Assembly: GCF_025244865.1 (NCBI RefSeq)
Contig: NZ_CP104272.1
Location: 2,356,001 to 2,420,000, forward strand
Length of the DNA: 64,000 nucleotides
Reading direction: 5' to 3'
DNA from: Arthrobacter sp. zg-Y1110
Lineage (GTDB): Bacteria; Actinomycetota; Actinomycetes; Actinomycetales; Micrococcaceae
The notes beneath the pieces were generated by a model, which saw nothing but the letters and a program-made list of their open reading frames with translations, had not been told where the DNA came from and did not search any database. Of the stretch, positions 43,596 through 55,672 are shown piece by piece. Each line of letters opens with the position of its first letter. Positions within the stretch are counted from its first letter, which is position 1. The position numbers were made by a program, and so were the translations under genes.

Positions 43596-44942
43596 ATGAG
43601 CGACAACGAGGACGTGCCCGTCCACGCGCCGCTCCCCGGCCCTGCGGACAAAAAACCGGAGGGCGGGAATGCAGCCGGGGGAAATACGCCCCGCACCCCT
43701 CTGCCCGGATTCCTTTCCACGGCTGCGGACCGCGTGCGCTACAGCCTGCGCCACGGTGTTCCCGGAGCCCGGCCGCGGCCGCGCTTCGAATTCCCGCCCG
43801 AGGACGCCGCGGGACCGGAGATTACGGTCGACGACGACGTGCGGCTTCCCGATGAACGGCTCAGCATCAGCGGCGGCGGACAGGGGCATGACGCGGAAGG
43901 GGGGAGCCTGCGCGCCCACCCCATCTACTTCGGTTTTATGCTCACGGTCGGCGTTGGCCTGGCCCTGCTGCTGTTCTTCGTCATCACCAATGTCGGCGAG
44001 CTGCTGGTCTGGATCGGCGCTGCCCTGTTCATTGCCCTGGGGCTGGATCCGGTGGTCCGCTGGCTGGCCGCGCGGCGGATCCCCCGCCCCGCCGGCATCG
44101 CCATCACCGTACTGGTGCTCGCCGGCGTCGTCACGGCCTTCTTTGCGACACTGATCCCCACCATCGTCAGCCAGTCGACCGAAATCATCGCCAACGCTCC
44201 GGGCTACATCAACAACTTCCTTGCCTCGGATTTCTTCGTCAACATCGACAAGCAGTTCCAGATCCGTGACCGCATCGAGCAGGAAGTCGGCAGCTTCTTC
44301 TCCAACAGCTCCGCCGTGGGCGGCATTTTCGGCGGGGTCCTCAGCGTGGGCACGGTGATTGCCAACGGTTTGTTCGGCGCACTGATCATCCTCGTCCTGA
44401 CCCTCTACTTCCTGGCTTCGCTGCCGTCGATGAAGAAGTGGGCCTACCGGCTCGCCCCGCGCAGCCGCCGCCGCCGGGTGGAGGCACTCTCAGAGGAAAT
44501 CACCGGCAGCGTCGGCAACTACGTGATCGGCCAGGGCCTGGTCGCGATCCTGGACGCCACCTATGCCTTCATCGTGATGACCATCACCGGCGTGCCGTTC
44601 TCGGTACTGCTGGCCTTCCTGGTGGCACTGCTGGCCTTCATCCCGCTGGTGGGCCCGCCCATAGCGCTGGTGCTGGTCTCGCTGGTGGCCCTGACCGAGG
44701 GCTGGCAGACGGCGGTGGTTTTCGCCATCCTCTACATGGCCTACCTGCAGTTCGAGGCGTATTTTGTCTCCCCGCGCGTGATGCAGCGGGCCGTGGCGGT
44801 GCCCGGCGCCGTCGCCGTCATCGCCGTGATTGCCGGCGGCAGCCTGCTCGGCGTACTGGGGGCGCTGATAGCCATCCCGACGGCGGCCGCCACCCTGCTG
44901 CTGCTCAAGGAAGTCTTCATCGCCCGGCAGGACCGGCAGTAG
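43596..44942 (+). CDS. AI-2E family transporter
   Basis: A 448-residue membrane protein of the AI-2E/UPF0118 family, about eight hydrophobic segments after a 110-residue hydrophilic N-terminus. Family landmarks: LGLDPVVRWLAARRIPR in the first part, LTLYFLASLPSMKKW, and LVALLAFIPLVGPPIALVL. Family members export autoinducer-2 or act as Na+/H+ antiporters; which applies here is unknown. The ATG at 43596 is chosen over 43503 because GAGGAG is 10-11 bases upstream and MSDNEDVP is a normal start. Confidence 0.88.
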   Translation: MSDNEDVPVHAPLPGPADKKPEGGNAAGGNTPRTPLPGFLSTAADRVRYSLRHGVPGARPRPRFEFPPEDAAGPEITVDDDVRLPDERLSISGGGQGHDAEGGSLRAHPIYFGFMLTVGVGLALLLFFVITNVGELLVWIGAALFIALGLDPVVRWLAARRIPRPAGIAITVLVLAGVVTAFFATLIPTIVSQSTEIIANAPGYINNFLASDFFVNIDKQFQIRDRIEQEVGSFFSNSSAVGGIFGGVLSVGTVIANGLFGALIILVLTLYFLASLPSMKKWAYRLAPRSRRRRVEALSEEITGSVGNYVIGQGLVAILDATYAFIVMTITGVPFSVLLAFLVALLAFIPLVGPPIALVLVSLVALTEGWQTAVVFAILYMAYLQFEAYFVSPRVMQRAVAVPGAVAVIAVIAGGSLLGVLGALIAIPTAAATLLLLKEVFIARQDRQ

Positions 44943-44946
44943 CCCC

Positions 44947-45300
44947 TCAGTACCTGCGGCGGATCCGCCAGCAGTGGTTGTGCCAGTGCCGCCGGCCCTC
45001 GACGGCAGTCTGGCGGCCCAGCAGCGAGTCCTCCTGCCACACCACCAGGTGCGCGGTTCCGGGCGGGATGACCTGCCCGCAGCCGGGGCACCGGTAGTCC
45101 TTTGCGGCGTTGCCGGCCGTGATCTGCCGCACCGACCATTCGCCGTCGGGACCGCTTTCACGGCGCGGAATACCGGCACGCGTACGTTCCAAATCCCCCT
45201 CCGGCGGGGCGGACGCCCACTTGCGGCGGGCGTTCCGGCCGGCAGCGCTGCCGGCGGCAGGCGTGCGGCGGGGATGGTTCGAACGGGGCATAGAAGTCAT
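44947..45300 (-). CDS. Small zinc-ribbon-like hypothetical protein
   Basis: A 117-residue basic protein found in this position in related actinobacteria and often labelled ATP/GTP-binding without clear evidence. The N-terminus is Arg/Pro-rich. The C-terminal 60 residues carry CPGCGQ, then HLVVW, then RHWHNHCW, a plausible CxxC...HxxHC zinc site. No P-loop is visible. Start ambiguous: ATG 45300 or the ATG at 45291 (MPRSN). It is divergent from nucS by 31 bases. Confidence 0.6.
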   Translation of the reverse strand: MTSMPRSNHPRRTPAAGSAAGRNARRKWASAPPEGDLERTRAGIPRRESGPDGEWSVRQITAGNAAKDYRCPGCGQVIPPGTAHLVVWQEDSLLGRQTAVEGRRHWHNHCWRIRRRY

Positions 45301-45331
45301 TTTGCCGCAGTTCAGCCGGTAAAGTGCAACT

Positions 45332-46027
45332 GTGCGTTTAGTAATAGCCCGCTGCTCCGTTGACTACGTCGGCCGCCTCCGTGCCCATCTGCCCCTGGCC
45401 GTAAGGCTGCTTATGGTGAAGGCCGACGGTTCCGTCCTGATCCATTCCGACGGCGGATCCTACAAACCGCTGAACTGGATGAGCCCGCCGGCCACCATGC
45501 GCAGCGTGGAACCGGACGAGACGGACGCCGAAGCCGGCGTGACCGAAGTCTGGAATGTCCAAAGCGCGAAGACCGACGACCGCCTGATCATCAGCATCCA
45601 CGAGCGGTTCTCCGATGTCTCCCATGACCTCGGAACCGACCCGGGCCTCATCAAGGACGGCGTGGAAGCGGACCTGCAGCGACTGCTGGCCGAACAGATC
45701 AACCGGTTGGGCGAAGGCCACACGCTGATCCGCCGCGAATACATGACGGCCATCGGCCCCGTGGACATCCTGGCGCGCGACGCCACGGGCGCCACCGTGG
45801 CCGTGGAGCTGAAGCGCCGCGGAGACATCGACGGCGTGGAGCAGCTGACCCGCTACCTGGAACTGCTCAACCGGGACCCGCTGCTGGCTCCGGTCCGCGG
45901 TATTTTCGCCGCCCAGCAGATCAAACCGCAGGCCCGCGTGCTGGCCGAGGACCGCGGGATCACCTGCCTGACGCTCGACTACGACGCGATGCGCGGCGTG
46001 GATGACCGGGATTCCCGCCTCTTCTGA
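45332..46027 (+). CDS. nucS: NucS mismatch-specific endonuclease
   Basis: A 231-residue endonuclease of the archaeal/actinobacterial NucS (EndoMS) family, which cleaves both strands at mismatches and replaces MutS/MutL in these bacteria. The N-terminal domain ([16 protein letters not shown]) binds DNA; the nuclease core has GPVDILARD and [20 protein letters not shown], matching the metal-binding Asp, Glu and Lys. The C-terminus ends DSRLF, resembling a beta-clamp-binding peptide. GTG start. It is conserved in this neighbourhood in mycobacteria too. Confidence 0.95.
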   Translation: MRLVIARCSVDYVGRLRAHLPLAVRLLMVKADGSVLIHSDGGSYKPLNWMSPPATMRSVEPDETDAEAGVTEVWNVQSAKTDDRLIISIHERFSDVSHDLGTDPGLIKDGVEADLQRLLAEQINRLGEGHTLIRREYMTAIGPVDILARDATGATVAVELKRRGDIDGVEQLTRYLELLNRDPLLAPVRGIFAAQQIKPQARVLAEDRGITCLTLDYDAMRGVDDRDSRLF

Positions 46028-46075
46028 CTCCCCGCCCCGCTCCCGGCCGCCGGGCAACATGCCTAGAATCGGTGC

Positions 46076-47293
46076 ATGAACCCCACAGCGCGCAGCCGGG
46101 ACCGCGGCTACCTCCGCGGCAGCCTGCTGACCCCGGACGAGCTGGTTCCCGACGGCGCACTCGCGTTTGTCGGCGACCGGATCACCTACGCCGGCCCGGC
46201 CAGCGGTTTTGACGGCGCCGGCTGGCCGGAGCCCGCGCACCTGCCGGCCGGGTCGCTCATCCTTCCCGGACTCGTTGACCTGCACTGCCACGGCGCAGCG
46301 GGAAGCGATTTCACCACCTCCGACGCAGCGGGAATCCGGCGGGCAGCTTCCTTCCTGCATTCGGCGGGAACCACCACGTTGCTCGCCAGCATGGTAACCG
46401 CGTCCCGTCAGGACATGCTCGCTGCCGCCGCCCGTCTCGGCGCCCTGGCGAGGGAAGGACTCATTGCCGGAATCCATGCCGAAGGGCCCTTCCTGTCCCC
46501 GGAGCGCTGCGGTGCGCAGGACCCGAAGTTCCTGATCCCGCCGGACCCCGGCTTCGTGGATGAGCTGCTTGCGGCCGCGGACAGCGAACTGGTCACCATG
46601 ACCTATGCGCCTGAACTGCCCGGAGCAGATGACCTCGTGGACCGCCTGGTCCTCCACGGCGTGACGCCTTCGCTGGGGCATACCGCCGCTGCGGACCCCG
46701 TTGCTGCCGAGTCGCTGGAGTCCGCCCGGGACGAAATGGAAGAAGCCGGTTTCGGAGGCTACGCTCCCCGGCCCACGGTGACACACCTGTTCAACGGCAT
46801 GGACCCGCTGCACCACCGCTCCCCCGGCGCCGTCGCAGCGAGCCTGCGGGCCGCACGGAGCGGAGCGGCCGTAGTGGAGCTGATCGCCGACGGTGCGCAC
46901 CTTGACCCCGCACTCGTACGCACCGTCTTCGAGCTCGCAGGAGGCGCCAACGTGGCCCTCGTGAGTGACTCCATGGCGGCCACCGGGCTTGGCGACGGCA
47001 CCTACCGGCTTGGGCCTGCCGGCGTTGTGGTGGGGAACGGGACGGCCCGCCTGCCCGACGGCACGCTGGCCGGCGGCACGGCCACTCTGCTCCAGTGCGT
47101 ACGCACGGCTGTCGCTGCCGGTGTGCCGCTCGCGGAAGCAGTGGGCGCAGCCACTGCGGTACCCGCGGATGTGCTTCGGCTCGCCGATGAAGTAGGTGCC
47201 CTGCGCCGCGGCCTGCGGGCCGATGCCCTGGTGGTCTCACCGGACCTGGAGCTGCACGCAGTCCTGCGCTGCGGAACGTGGCTGCCGCGCTGA
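46076..47293 (+). CDS. nagA: N-acetylglucosamine-6-phosphate deacetylase
   Basis: A 405-residue amidohydrolase-superfamily enzyme that releases acetate from GlcNAc-6-P in amino-sugar catabolism and wall recycling. Metal and catalytic motifs: VDLHCHG, HAEGPFLS (Glu), SLGHT, VTHLFNGM, and catalytic Asp in LVSDSM. It has a typical length. It lies between nucS and the cold-shock gene, with no nagB neighbour, so a catabolic operon is not evident here. Confidence 0.93.
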   Translation: MNPTARSRDRGYLRGSLLTPDELVPDGALAFVGDRITYAGPASGFDGAGWPEPAHLPAGSLILPGLVDLHCHGAAGSDFTTSDAAGIRRAASFLHSAGTTTLLASMVTASRQDMLAAAARLGALAREGLIAGIHAEGPFLSPERCGAQDPKFLIPPDPGFVDELLAAADSELVTMTYAPELPGADDLVDRLVLHGVTPSLGHTAAADPVAAESLESARDEMEEAGFGGYAPRPTVTHLFNGMDPLHHRSPGAVAASLRAARSGAAVVELIADGAHLDPALVRTVFELAGGANVALVSDSMAATGLGDGTYRLGPAGVVVGNGTARLPDGTLAGGTATLLQCVRTAVAAGVPLAEAVGAATAVPADVLRLADEVGALRRGLRADALVVSPDLELHAVLRCGTWLPR

Positions 47294-47353
47294 AAAAACA
47301 CGGTAAAAAAAGTTCCAAATATTTCGTTTCGAGCATTGACCAGGCATTTCGGT

Positions 47354-47416
47354 TATGCAACGCTGTTACCAAGTCTTTGTGTAGGTGTTTTTTCATGCTC
47401 GCAAGACCGTTGCGAG
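47354..47416 (+). promoter_or_regulatory. Cold-shock gene leader with hairpin
   Basis: A candidate -10 (TATGCA, 47354-47359) is followed by a long leader of about 150 bases before the cold-shock ATG. CTCGCAA-GACCG-TTGCGAG (47398-47416) is a perfect 7-bp stem. Long structured leaders are typical of cold-shock mRNAs. The promoter assignment is weak; the TTGACC at 47336 is spaced only 12 bases from this -10. Confidence 0.4.
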
Positions 47417-47526
47417 TGAGAAGCTCCTCAAGGAACTGCTGAACGGCAAGAACTTGGGCTTTCTTGCTTCAGTAACATATCCGGCACGGACTGTGCAGGT
47501 AAGTTCCACATTATGAGGAGAAACAA

Positions 47527-47730
47527 ATGGCTCAGGGTACCGTCAAATGGTTTAACGCCGAAAAGGGCTTCGGCTTCATCACCCCGGACGACTCAGACGG
47601 CGATGTCTTCGTTCACTACTCCGAAATCCAGACCAACGGATTCAAGACCCTCGACGAAAACCAGCGCGTTTCCTTCGAGATCGGCCAGGGCGCCAAGGGC
47701 CCCCAGGCCACCGGCGTTACCGCCCTCTAG
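47527..47730 (+). CDS. Cold-shock protein, CspA family
   Basis: A 67-residue single cold-shock domain that binds single-stranded RNA and DNA and melts mRNA structure. RNP1 (KGFGFI) and RNP2 (DVFVHY) are intact. A strong ribosome site, GAGGAG, lies 6 bases upstream of the ATG. A very strong terminator follows. The long upstream leader suggests post-transcriptional control by temperature, as in other family members. Confidence 0.96.
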   Translation: MAQGTVKWFNAEKGFGFITPDDSDGDVFVHYSEIQTNGFKTLDENQRVSFEIGQGAKGPQATGVTAL

Positions 47731-47768
47731 GGTATAACCCAAAAAAGGTTCCGCTCTTTCTTCCGCAA

Positions 47769-47818
47769 GGAAAACAAGGAAAGCCCCCGGCAAATGCCGG
47801 GGGCTTTCCTTGTTTTCC
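47769..47818. terminator. Very strong bidirectional terminator
   Basis: A perfect 23-bp stem around loop AAAT, starting GGAAAACAAGGAAAGCCCCC; A-tract and T-tract flank it. It separates convergent csp and murA. Confidence 0.9.
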
Positions 47819-47873
47819 ATTCGCTTTCTTACCCGCGGCTTACATACCCACGGCCTACTTACCCGCCGCCTAC

Positions 47874-49139
47874 TTACCCACGGCGGCGGACTACGTTCGC
47901 ACCGAGACCCCGGAGATTCTCCATGAATCTTTCATATCCGCGGTCAATATGGTCCACGCCCCGCACTTCAGTGGTTCCGTCAGCAGCCAGGCCTGCTATG
48001 ACAAGGGCCGCGCCGGCCCGGATGTCGTTGGCAACCACCGGTGCACCGGAAAGCAGCTCGACACCCTGGATCAGGGCGTGGTGCCCGTCCAGCCGCACCA
48101 CTGCTCCGAGCCGCGCCAGTTCGGAGGTGAAGCCCCAGCGGGCCTCGAAAACATTCTCGGTGACCATGCCCGAACCGTTCGCGACGGCGTTGAGGGCCAC
48201 CACGAAGGGCTGCAGATCGGTCGGGAATCCGGGGTACGGCAGTGTGGACACGTTGATGGGCTCGGGACGGGCCGGTCCCTTCACCGTGAAGCCGTTCTCC
48301 CCCGTGCTGACTTCGCACCCCGCCTGGGTGAGCTTGTCCAGAACCACTGCCAGAGCTGAGGCATCCGCGGAGCGCACCTCGATCTCGCCGCCGGTGATCG
48401 CTGCGGCGAAGGCCCAGGTGCCGGCAACAATCCGGTCCGGCACCACGCGGTGTTCCACGGGGTGCAGCTCCTGGACGCCGTCGATGATGAGCGTGTTGGT
48501 GCCCACGCCGCTGATCCGGGCCCCCATGCTGTTGAGCATGCGGGCAATGTCAGTGATTTCCGGTTCCCGGGCAGCGTTATCGATCACCGTGCGTCCGCGG
48601 GCCAGAGTGGCGGCCATCATGAGGTTTTCGGTGGCGCCGACGGACGGAAAGTCCAGGATATGGTCCGCTCCGTGCAGGCCTTCCGGGACCGAGGCCACCA
48701 GGTAGCCGTGATCGATGCCGATCTCGGCACCCATGAGTTCCAGTCCGGCGCGGTGCATGTCCAGTCCACGGGAACCGATGGCGTCTCCACCCGGCAGCGC
48801 CACCTCTGCCCGCCGGCAACGGGCCACCAGCGGGCCCAGCACGGAGATGGAGGCCCGCATGGCCCGGACGAGGTCATAGTCCGCCTGGTGGCCCAGCTCC
48901 TGCGGTACGTCCACGGCAACGGAGGCGGCGTCGACGTCGTAATCCACCGAGCATCCCAGCCGGCGCAGCAGCTCCGCCATGATCCAGACATCCTGGATGT
49001 TGGGGACATTCGTGATGACGGACCGGCCCTGCGCAAGCAGCGTCGCCGCCATCAGCTTCAGGACGCTGTTCTTGGCACCCGGGACAGTGACGGCTCCGCG
49101 AAGGGTGGACGGGCCGGTAACAACAATGACGTCTTCCAT
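47874..49139 (-). CDS. murA: UDP-GlcNAc 1-carboxyvinyltransferase (MurA), Asp active-site variant
   Basis: A 421-residue enzyme of the first committed peptidoglycan step: UDP-GlcNAc + PEP to enolpyruvyl-UDP-GlcNAc. It starts [15 protein letters not shown] and has the PEP-site Lys-Asn in [15 protein letters not shown]. The loop that normally carries the fosfomycin-reactive Cys (LPGGCxIG) reads [10 protein letters not shown], with Asp at about residue 119. Mycobacterial MurA has the same Asp and is intrinsically fosfomycin resistant. The ATG at 49139 is preferred over an upstream in-frame start at 49205, as the extension is hydrophobic and absent in the family. Confidence 0.95.
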   Translation of the reverse strand: MEDVIVVTGPSTLRGAVTVPGAKNSVLKLMAATLLAQGRSVITNVPNIQDVWIMAELLRRLGCSVDYDVDAASVAVDVPQELGHQADYDLVRAMRASISVLGPLVARCRRAEVALPGGDAIGSRGLDMHRAGLELMGAEIGIDHGYLVASVPEGLHGADHILDFPSVGATENLMMAATLARGRTVIDNAAREPEITDIARMLNSMGARISGVGTNTLIIDGVQELHPVEHRVVPDRIVAGTWAFAAAITGGEIEVRSADASALAVVLDKLTQAGCEVSTGENGFTVKGPARPEPINVSTLPYPGFPTDLQPFVVALNAVANGSGMVTENVFEARWGFTSELARLGAVVRLDGHHALIQGVELLSGAPVVANDIRAGAALVIAGLAADGTTEVRGVDHIDRGYERFMENLRGLGANVVRRRG

Positions 49140-49194
49140 TACTCCATAGTAGGGGGCCGGAGCAGGCACCCGCGGGGCGGCAAAAAGGGGCAGC

Positions 49195-49224
49195 AAAAAA
49201 GGCACAGGGAGAATTCCCTGTGCC
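49195..49224 (-). terminator. Intrinsic terminator of the ATP synthase operon
   Basis: Stem GGCACAGGGA, loop, TCCCTGTGCC, followed on the - strand by TTTTTT. It lies just after the DUF2550 stop. Confidence 0.85.
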
Positions 49225-49256
49225 TTCTAAGCAAGACTCTATTGCCCGGCCCGGCG

Positions 49257-49685
49257 CTAGCGCCAGGTACCGATGCCGACCACGGGGCCGGCTTCCACCC
49301 ATGAAGACAGGCCGGTGTAGGCCTCGTATTTCATGGCCACCAGGATGATGCTGCCCTGGTAGTTCAAGCTGACGACGACGGCTCCTGGCTGGATTCGGGC
49401 ACGCTCAGCCTCGGTGGGCTCCCGCCAGCCGGCCATTTCCAGCGAACTGCGCAGGAAACGGTACGGCGGACGCGGACTCAGCGAGACCAGGCGCAGCCAT
49501 TCCAGATGGGTGTCCGTATAACGGCAAACCCCCATCCGCCACCCCGCAGGGGGGAGGCAGATGGAGGCATCGAAGGTCCCCAGGGCGCGCCGCAGCTGGC
49601 TGCGGCGCACCCCGAAGAGCACTACTGCAAGGACAAGCAGCCCAAAGAGGGCGGCCAACGCAATGAACACATAGGAGCTGTCCAT
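49257..49685 (-). CDS. DUF2550 family membrane protein
   Basis: A 142-residue protein with one N-terminal membrane helix (YVFIALAALFGLLVLAVVLFGV) followed by RRSQLRRALGTFDASICLPP and a cytosolic domain with WLRLVSLSPRPPYRF. It belongs to the actinobacterial DUF2550 family, conserved directly after atpC (as in Mycobacterium Rv1312). The function is unknown; conserved position suggests a role with the ATP synthase or the cell envelope. The gap to atpC is only 9 bases. Confidence 0.88.
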   Translation of the reverse strand: MDSSYVFIALAALFGLLVLAVVLFGVRRSQLRRALGTFDASICLPPAGWRMGVCRYTDTHLEWLRLVSLSPRPPYRFLRSSLEMAGWREPTEAERARIQPGAVVVSLNYQGSIILVAMKYEAYTGLSSWVEAGPVVGIGTWR

Positions 49686-49694
49686 CGGAAGGAG

Positions 49695-49988
49695 TCAGCG
49701 GGTCCCGGCGGTTGCTTCGTTGGTCACCTTGGCATTGTCGGCCACGATGACCACCCGGTTGTTGTCCACGGAGAAGAATCCTCCGTCAACGCTTACCTCA
49801 ATGCGGGAACCGGACACCGGTTCGATGGCCAGTCCGCCCTCTGCCAGGATGGCCAGCACCGGTGAGTGCCCGGGAAGGATCCCGATCTCGCCGTCGCTGG
49901 TGCGGGCCTTGACCATCTTTGCCGCTCCCGACCACACGAAGTGGTCGGCAGCAACAATCTCAACTTCGAGTTCAGCAGCGTCCGCCAT
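49695..49988 (-). CDS. atpC: F1Fo ATP synthase subunit epsilon
   Basis: A 97-residue central-stalk subunit that couples rotation and can restrain ATP hydrolysis. Seen: MADAAELEVEIVAADHFVWSG and GEIGILPGHSPVLAIL, the conserved beta-sandwich. It lacks the long C-terminal helical hairpin of E. coli epsilon (short tail), as in other actinobacteria. The ATG at 49988 is chosen; it lies 5 bases after the atpD stop. Confidence 0.94.
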   Translation of the reverse strand: MADAAELEVEIVAADHFVWSGAAKMVKARTSDGEIGILPGHSPVLAILAEGGLAIEPVSGSRIEVSVDGGFFSVDNNRVVIVADNAKVTNEATAGTR

Positions 49989-49993
49989 GGGGC

Positions 49994-51475
<1,482 letters not shown>

Positions 51476-51534
51476 TTAGATGGCGTGTGGACTAAGTTTT
51501 TTATGCGTTGGAACTTATCTTCGAGCGGGGCAGG

Positions 51535-52428
51535 CTAGGAGGCGCTGAGCGCGTCCGCACCGGCTACGATCTCGGAAAGTTCCTGGGTGATTTCGGCCTG
51601 ACGGGCGTTGTTGCGAAGTCGCGTGTACTTCTTGATCAGGTCCGTGGCGTTGTCCCCTGCGGACTTCATGGCGCGCTGGCGGGCAGCAAGCTCGGAAGCG
51701 GCGGCCTGGAGCATGGCTGCAAAGATGCGCGACTCGATGTAGCGCGGCAGCAGTGCGTCCAGGACCTTTTCCGGCTCGGGCTCGTATTCGTAGAGAGGCA
51801 GGAACTCAGCGTCTGACTGGGCTTCTTCCTCCACTACCTCCAGCGGCAGCAGTCGGATGACCGCAGGTTCCTGAATAACCATGGACTTGAAGCGCGTGTA
51901 GACGATGTGGATTTCGTCCACGCCGCCGTCTTCGTAGGCCGTGTTGAAGTCATCGAGGAGTGCCTTGCCGATTTCACGGGCTGTTTCGAACTCGGGTGCG
52001 TCGGTACCGCCGGTCCAGACCCGTTCCACTGAACGGTTCCGGAATTCGTAGTACGCCTGCGCCTTGCGTCCAACAAGGTAGGTCTTTACTTCCTTGCCCT
52101 CGTCACGGAGCAATTCATTCAGTGCTTCGCCCTGCTTGAGGACACCGGCGGAGTACGATCCGGCAAGACCGCGGTCGGAGGTCATGATGACCACGGCTGC
52201 GCGCCGGATCTGCTCCGGTTCGGTGGTCAGCGGATGATCGATCTCCGACTGGGATGCCACAGCAGAAACGGCACGGGTGATCGCATTGGCGTAAGGCAGT
52301 GACGCAGCCACACGGGTGCGCGCCTTTCCAATGCGAGAGGCAGCAATCAGCTCCATCGCCTTGAAGATCTTCTGCATCGACGTGGTCGACGCGATCTTCT
52401 GGCGGTAGACCCGAATTTGGGCTCCCAT
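51535..52428 (-). CDS. atpG: F1Fo ATP synthase subunit gamma
   Basis: A 297-residue rotor subunit. Signatures: [21 protein letters not shown] at the start (N-terminal coiled-coil helix), [14 protein letters not shown], and C-terminal helix [24 protein letters not shown] short mycobacterial-type insertion is not evident. It is separated from atpA by about 100 bases that carry a strong hairpin. Confidence 0.96.
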   Translation of the reverse strand: MGAQIRVYRQKIASTTSMQKIFKAMELIAASRIGKARTRVAASLPYANAITRAVSAVASQSEIDHPLTTEPEQIRRAAVVIMTSDRGLAGSYSAGVLKQGEALNELLRDEGKEVKTYLVGRKAQAYYEFRNRSVERVWTGGTDAPEFETAREIGKALLDDFNTAYEDGGVDEIHIVYTRFKSMVIQEPAVIRLLPLEVVEEEAQSDAEFLPLYEYEPEPEKVLDALLPRYIESRIFAAMLQAAASELAARQRAMKSAGDNATDLIKKYTRLRNNARQAEITQELSEIVAGADALSAS

Positions 52429-52482
52429 ACTCTTCCTTTCAGTTCCTAGCGTTGAAGCTAGGGGCTAAGGCAATGGCCTAAG

Positions 52483-52517
52483 GTTCCGCTGCCGGGCGCA
52501 CGGCCCGGCAGCGGAAC
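52483..52517. promoter_or_regulatory. 15-bp hairpin between atpA and atpG
   Basis: GTTCCGCTGCCGGGC, loop, and exact complement, starting 10 bases after the atpA stop. It has no T-tract. Within an operon, a stem here may act as a processing or attenuation site that sets alpha relative to gamma. Confidence 0.5.
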
Positions 52518-52527
52518 TTCAAAGCCG

Positions 52528-54165
52528 CTAGCGCTTCTGCTTGACGATCTTTTCCTGGTCTACGGCGTCCTCGTCCAAGGCGGAGGTAGCTTCGTTGCCG
52601 GCGGCGACCATGCGGTCGTCACCTTCGCCGAAGAAACCCTGCTTGAACTTGGTGATGAGGCTCTTCATCTCATCAACCGTGGAGTCCTCGAGCTTGTTCG
52701 TCTCGGCCAGGACGGTCATGACGGACGAGGAGTGGCGTACGTGTTCCAGGAACTCGGACTCGAAGCGGCGGACGTCCTCAACGGGAACATCATCCAGGTA
52801 GCCGTTGGTGCCCATCCAGATGGAGACAACCTGGTCTTCCACCGGGTACGGGGCGTACTGGCCCTGCTTGAGCAGTTCCATGAGGCGTGCACCGCGGGTC
52901 AGCTGCTGGCGGGAAGCCGCATCCAGGTCCGAGGCAAACATGGCGAACGCCTGCATGTCGCGGTACTGGGCCAGTTCCAGCTTCAACGTACCGGAGACCT
53001 TCTTCATGGCCTTCTGCTGTGCAGCACCACCGACGCGCGAGACGGAGATACCGACGTCGACGGCGGGGCGCTGGTTGGCGTTGAAGAGGTCCGACTGGAG
53101 GAAGATCTGGCCGTCGGTGATGGAAATAACGTTGGTCGGGATGTAGGCCGAGACGTCATTTGCCTTGGTTTCGATGATCGGCAGACCGGTCATCGAGCCG
53201 GCACCGAGCTCGTCGGAGAGCTTGGCGCAACGCTCCAGCAGGCGGGAGTGCAAGTAGAAGACGTCGCCCGGGTAGGCTTCGCGTCCCGGCGGGCGGCGCA
53301 GCAGCAGCGACACGGCACGGTAGGCTTCAGCCTGCTTCGACAGATCATCAAAGATGATCAGGACGTGCTTGCCGCCGTACATCCAGTGCTGGCCGATGGC
53401 CGAGCCGGCGTACGGTGCCAGGTACTTGAAGCCGGCGGGGTCGGATGCCGGGGAGGCCACGATCGTGGTGTACTCCATGGCGCCCTTGTCTTCCAGCGTC
53501 CGCTTGATTTCAGCGATCGTGGAAGCCTTCTGGCCGATGGCTACGTAGATGCAGCGAACCTGCTTCTGGACGTCGCCGGAATCCCAGTTGGCCTTCTGGT
53601 TCAGGATGGTGTCAACGGCAATGGCGGTCTTACCCGTCTTGCGGTCACCGATGATCAGCTGGCGCTGGCCGCGGCCGATCGGGATCATGGCGTCGATTGC
53701 CTTGAGGCCGGTCTGAAGCGGCTCGTGGACCGACTTGCGCTGGGTAACGCCCGGTGCCTGGAGTTCCAGTGCACGGCGTGCCTCAGCGGTGATCGGGCCG
53801 AGGTCATCCATCGGCTCGCCCAGCGGGTCGACAACGCGTCCCAGGAAGGCATCGCCTACGGGTACGGACAGGACTTCACCGGTGCGGTGAACTTCCTGGC
53901 CTTCTTCGATACCGGCGAAATCGCCAAGTACAACGACACCGATTTCACGGGTGTCAAGGTTCTGGGCGAGGCCCAGCGTGCCGTCCTCAAACCGAAGCAG
54001 CTCATTCGCCATAACGGAGGGCAGGCCCTCCACACGGGCAATGCCGTCGCTGGCGGTTGTTACGCGGCCAACTTCAACGCGCTCTGCGTTTCCGGGTTCG
54101 TAGGACGCCGCGAATTCATTCAACGCATTACGGACGTCGTCGGCGTTGATGGTCAATTCGGCCAT
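52528..54165 (-). CDS. atpA: F1Fo ATP synthase subunit alpha
   Basis: A 545-residue non-catalytic nucleotide-binding subunit. P-loop [15 protein letters not shown] and the C-terminal [15 protein letters not shown] region. The C-terminus is about 30 residues longer than in E. coli, a feature of actinobacterial alpha subunits. The ATG at 54165 is chosen over an upstream frame to 54231; [15 protein letters not shown] is the family start. Confidence 0.97.
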   Translation of the reverse strand: MAELTINADDVRNALNEFAASYEPGNAERVEVGRVTTASDGIARVEGLPSVMANELLRFEDGTLGLAQNLDTREIGVVVLGDFAGIEEGQEVHRTGEVLSVPVGDAFLGRVVDPLGEPMDDLGPITAEARRALELQAPGVTQRKSVHEPLQTGLKAIDAMIPIGRGQRQLIIGDRKTGKTAIAVDTILNQKANWDSGDVQKQVRCIYVAIGQKASTIAEIKRTLEDKGAMEYTTIVASPASDPAGFKYLAPYAGSAIGQHWMYGGKHVLIIFDDLSKQAEAYRAVSLLLRRPPGREAYPGDVFYLHSRLLERCAKLSDELGAGSMTGLPIIETKANDVSAYIPTNVISITDGQIFLQSDLFNANQRPAVDVGISVSRVGGAAQQKAMKKVSGTLKLELAQYRDMQAFAMFASDLDAASRQQLTRGARLMELLKQGQYAPYPVEDQVVSIWMGTNGYLDDVPVEDVRRFESEFLEHVRHSSSVMTVLAETNKLEDSTVDEMKSLITKFKQGFFGEGDDRMVAAGNEATSALDEDAVDQEKIVKQKR

Positions 54166-54265
54166 CTGCAGTCCCTGCTCTCCTATGTTGTGATCATCGC
54201 GTAAGTGCCGATGACCGTGATTGGTTCTCAAAAATTCTGAAGGCCGTTTAGGGCCGTCAAGGTGA

Positions 54266-55080
54266 CTAGACAGCGAGCTTTCGGCGAAGTTCAGTCAGGC
54301 GCGTCGTAACGGTGGAATCAACTACTTCATCCCCCACTGTGACACGAATGCCGCCGAGAATCGCCGGGTCCACATTGACGTTGATCTTCAGCTCGCGGCC
54401 ATACAGTCCGTTGAGAGAGGACTGCAGACGCTTTTGCTGTTCCTGCGTCAGCGGACGGCTGGACTGCACTTCTGCAATCCACCGCTGCTGGCGGCCGGCT
54501 ACCAGTTCCGCGAAGCGAGCTACCAGTGCTGCCGGACGCAGTCCGCGCGGGGCGGTTACTGCCTGCGTGACCAGCACCTTGGCTTCGGCTCCCATGCCCG
54601 GCACGAGCTTCTGTGCCAGCGTGGCCTTGGCCGAGGCGGAGGCCTGCGGTTCCTGCAGCGCACGCTGCACCTCATGGTTGGCTGCAACGGCCTGGTTGAA
54701 GCGGAACAAATCGCTTTCCAGTGCTTCAAGGCCGGACAGGCCGGGACCCTTGTTCTCCGCTACAGCGGAGACAACCGTTGCACCCAGGGTTTCCAGGGCA
54801 TCGCCCAGGTCACGCGAAGTGCGCCACCGGGACTCCACCAGAGAAGCAACCAGCTGCTCGGCGTCGGACGAAACCTTGCCGCCGACCAGCTTGGAGACCA
54901 AGGCTGCCTTGGCAGAGGCTTCACGAGCCGGATCCGTCAGGGCACGCATGAGTCCAGCGTCGCTGTCCAGCAGGCCCAGAATTCCAAAGAGTTCCTCGGC
55001 CAGGGACAGGGTTGCACCGGGAAGCTTTGCTTCCAGCTTCTCCTGCGCCGCGGCCAGTGACTCGCTCGATATACCTGCCA

Positions 55081-55081
<1 letters not shown>
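54266..55081 (-). CDS. atpH: F1Fo ATP synthase subunit delta
   Basis: A 271-residue peripheral-stalk subunit, longer than the 177-residue E. coli form; the extra N-terminal part is an actinobacterial feature, but it is not fused to b as in mycobacteria. Conserved C-terminal segment [23 protein letters not shown]. The ATG overlaps the atpF TAA by one base (TAATG). Confidence 0.92.
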
Positions 55082-55644
<563 letters not shown>

Positions 55645-55672
55645 CTACTTGGTTGGAAAATACGCGCTGACG

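Noticed and set aside
47395..47442. 15-codon leader peptide in the cold-shock leader
   Set aside because: No ribosome site precedes the ATG, and the frame is too short to distinguish from chance.
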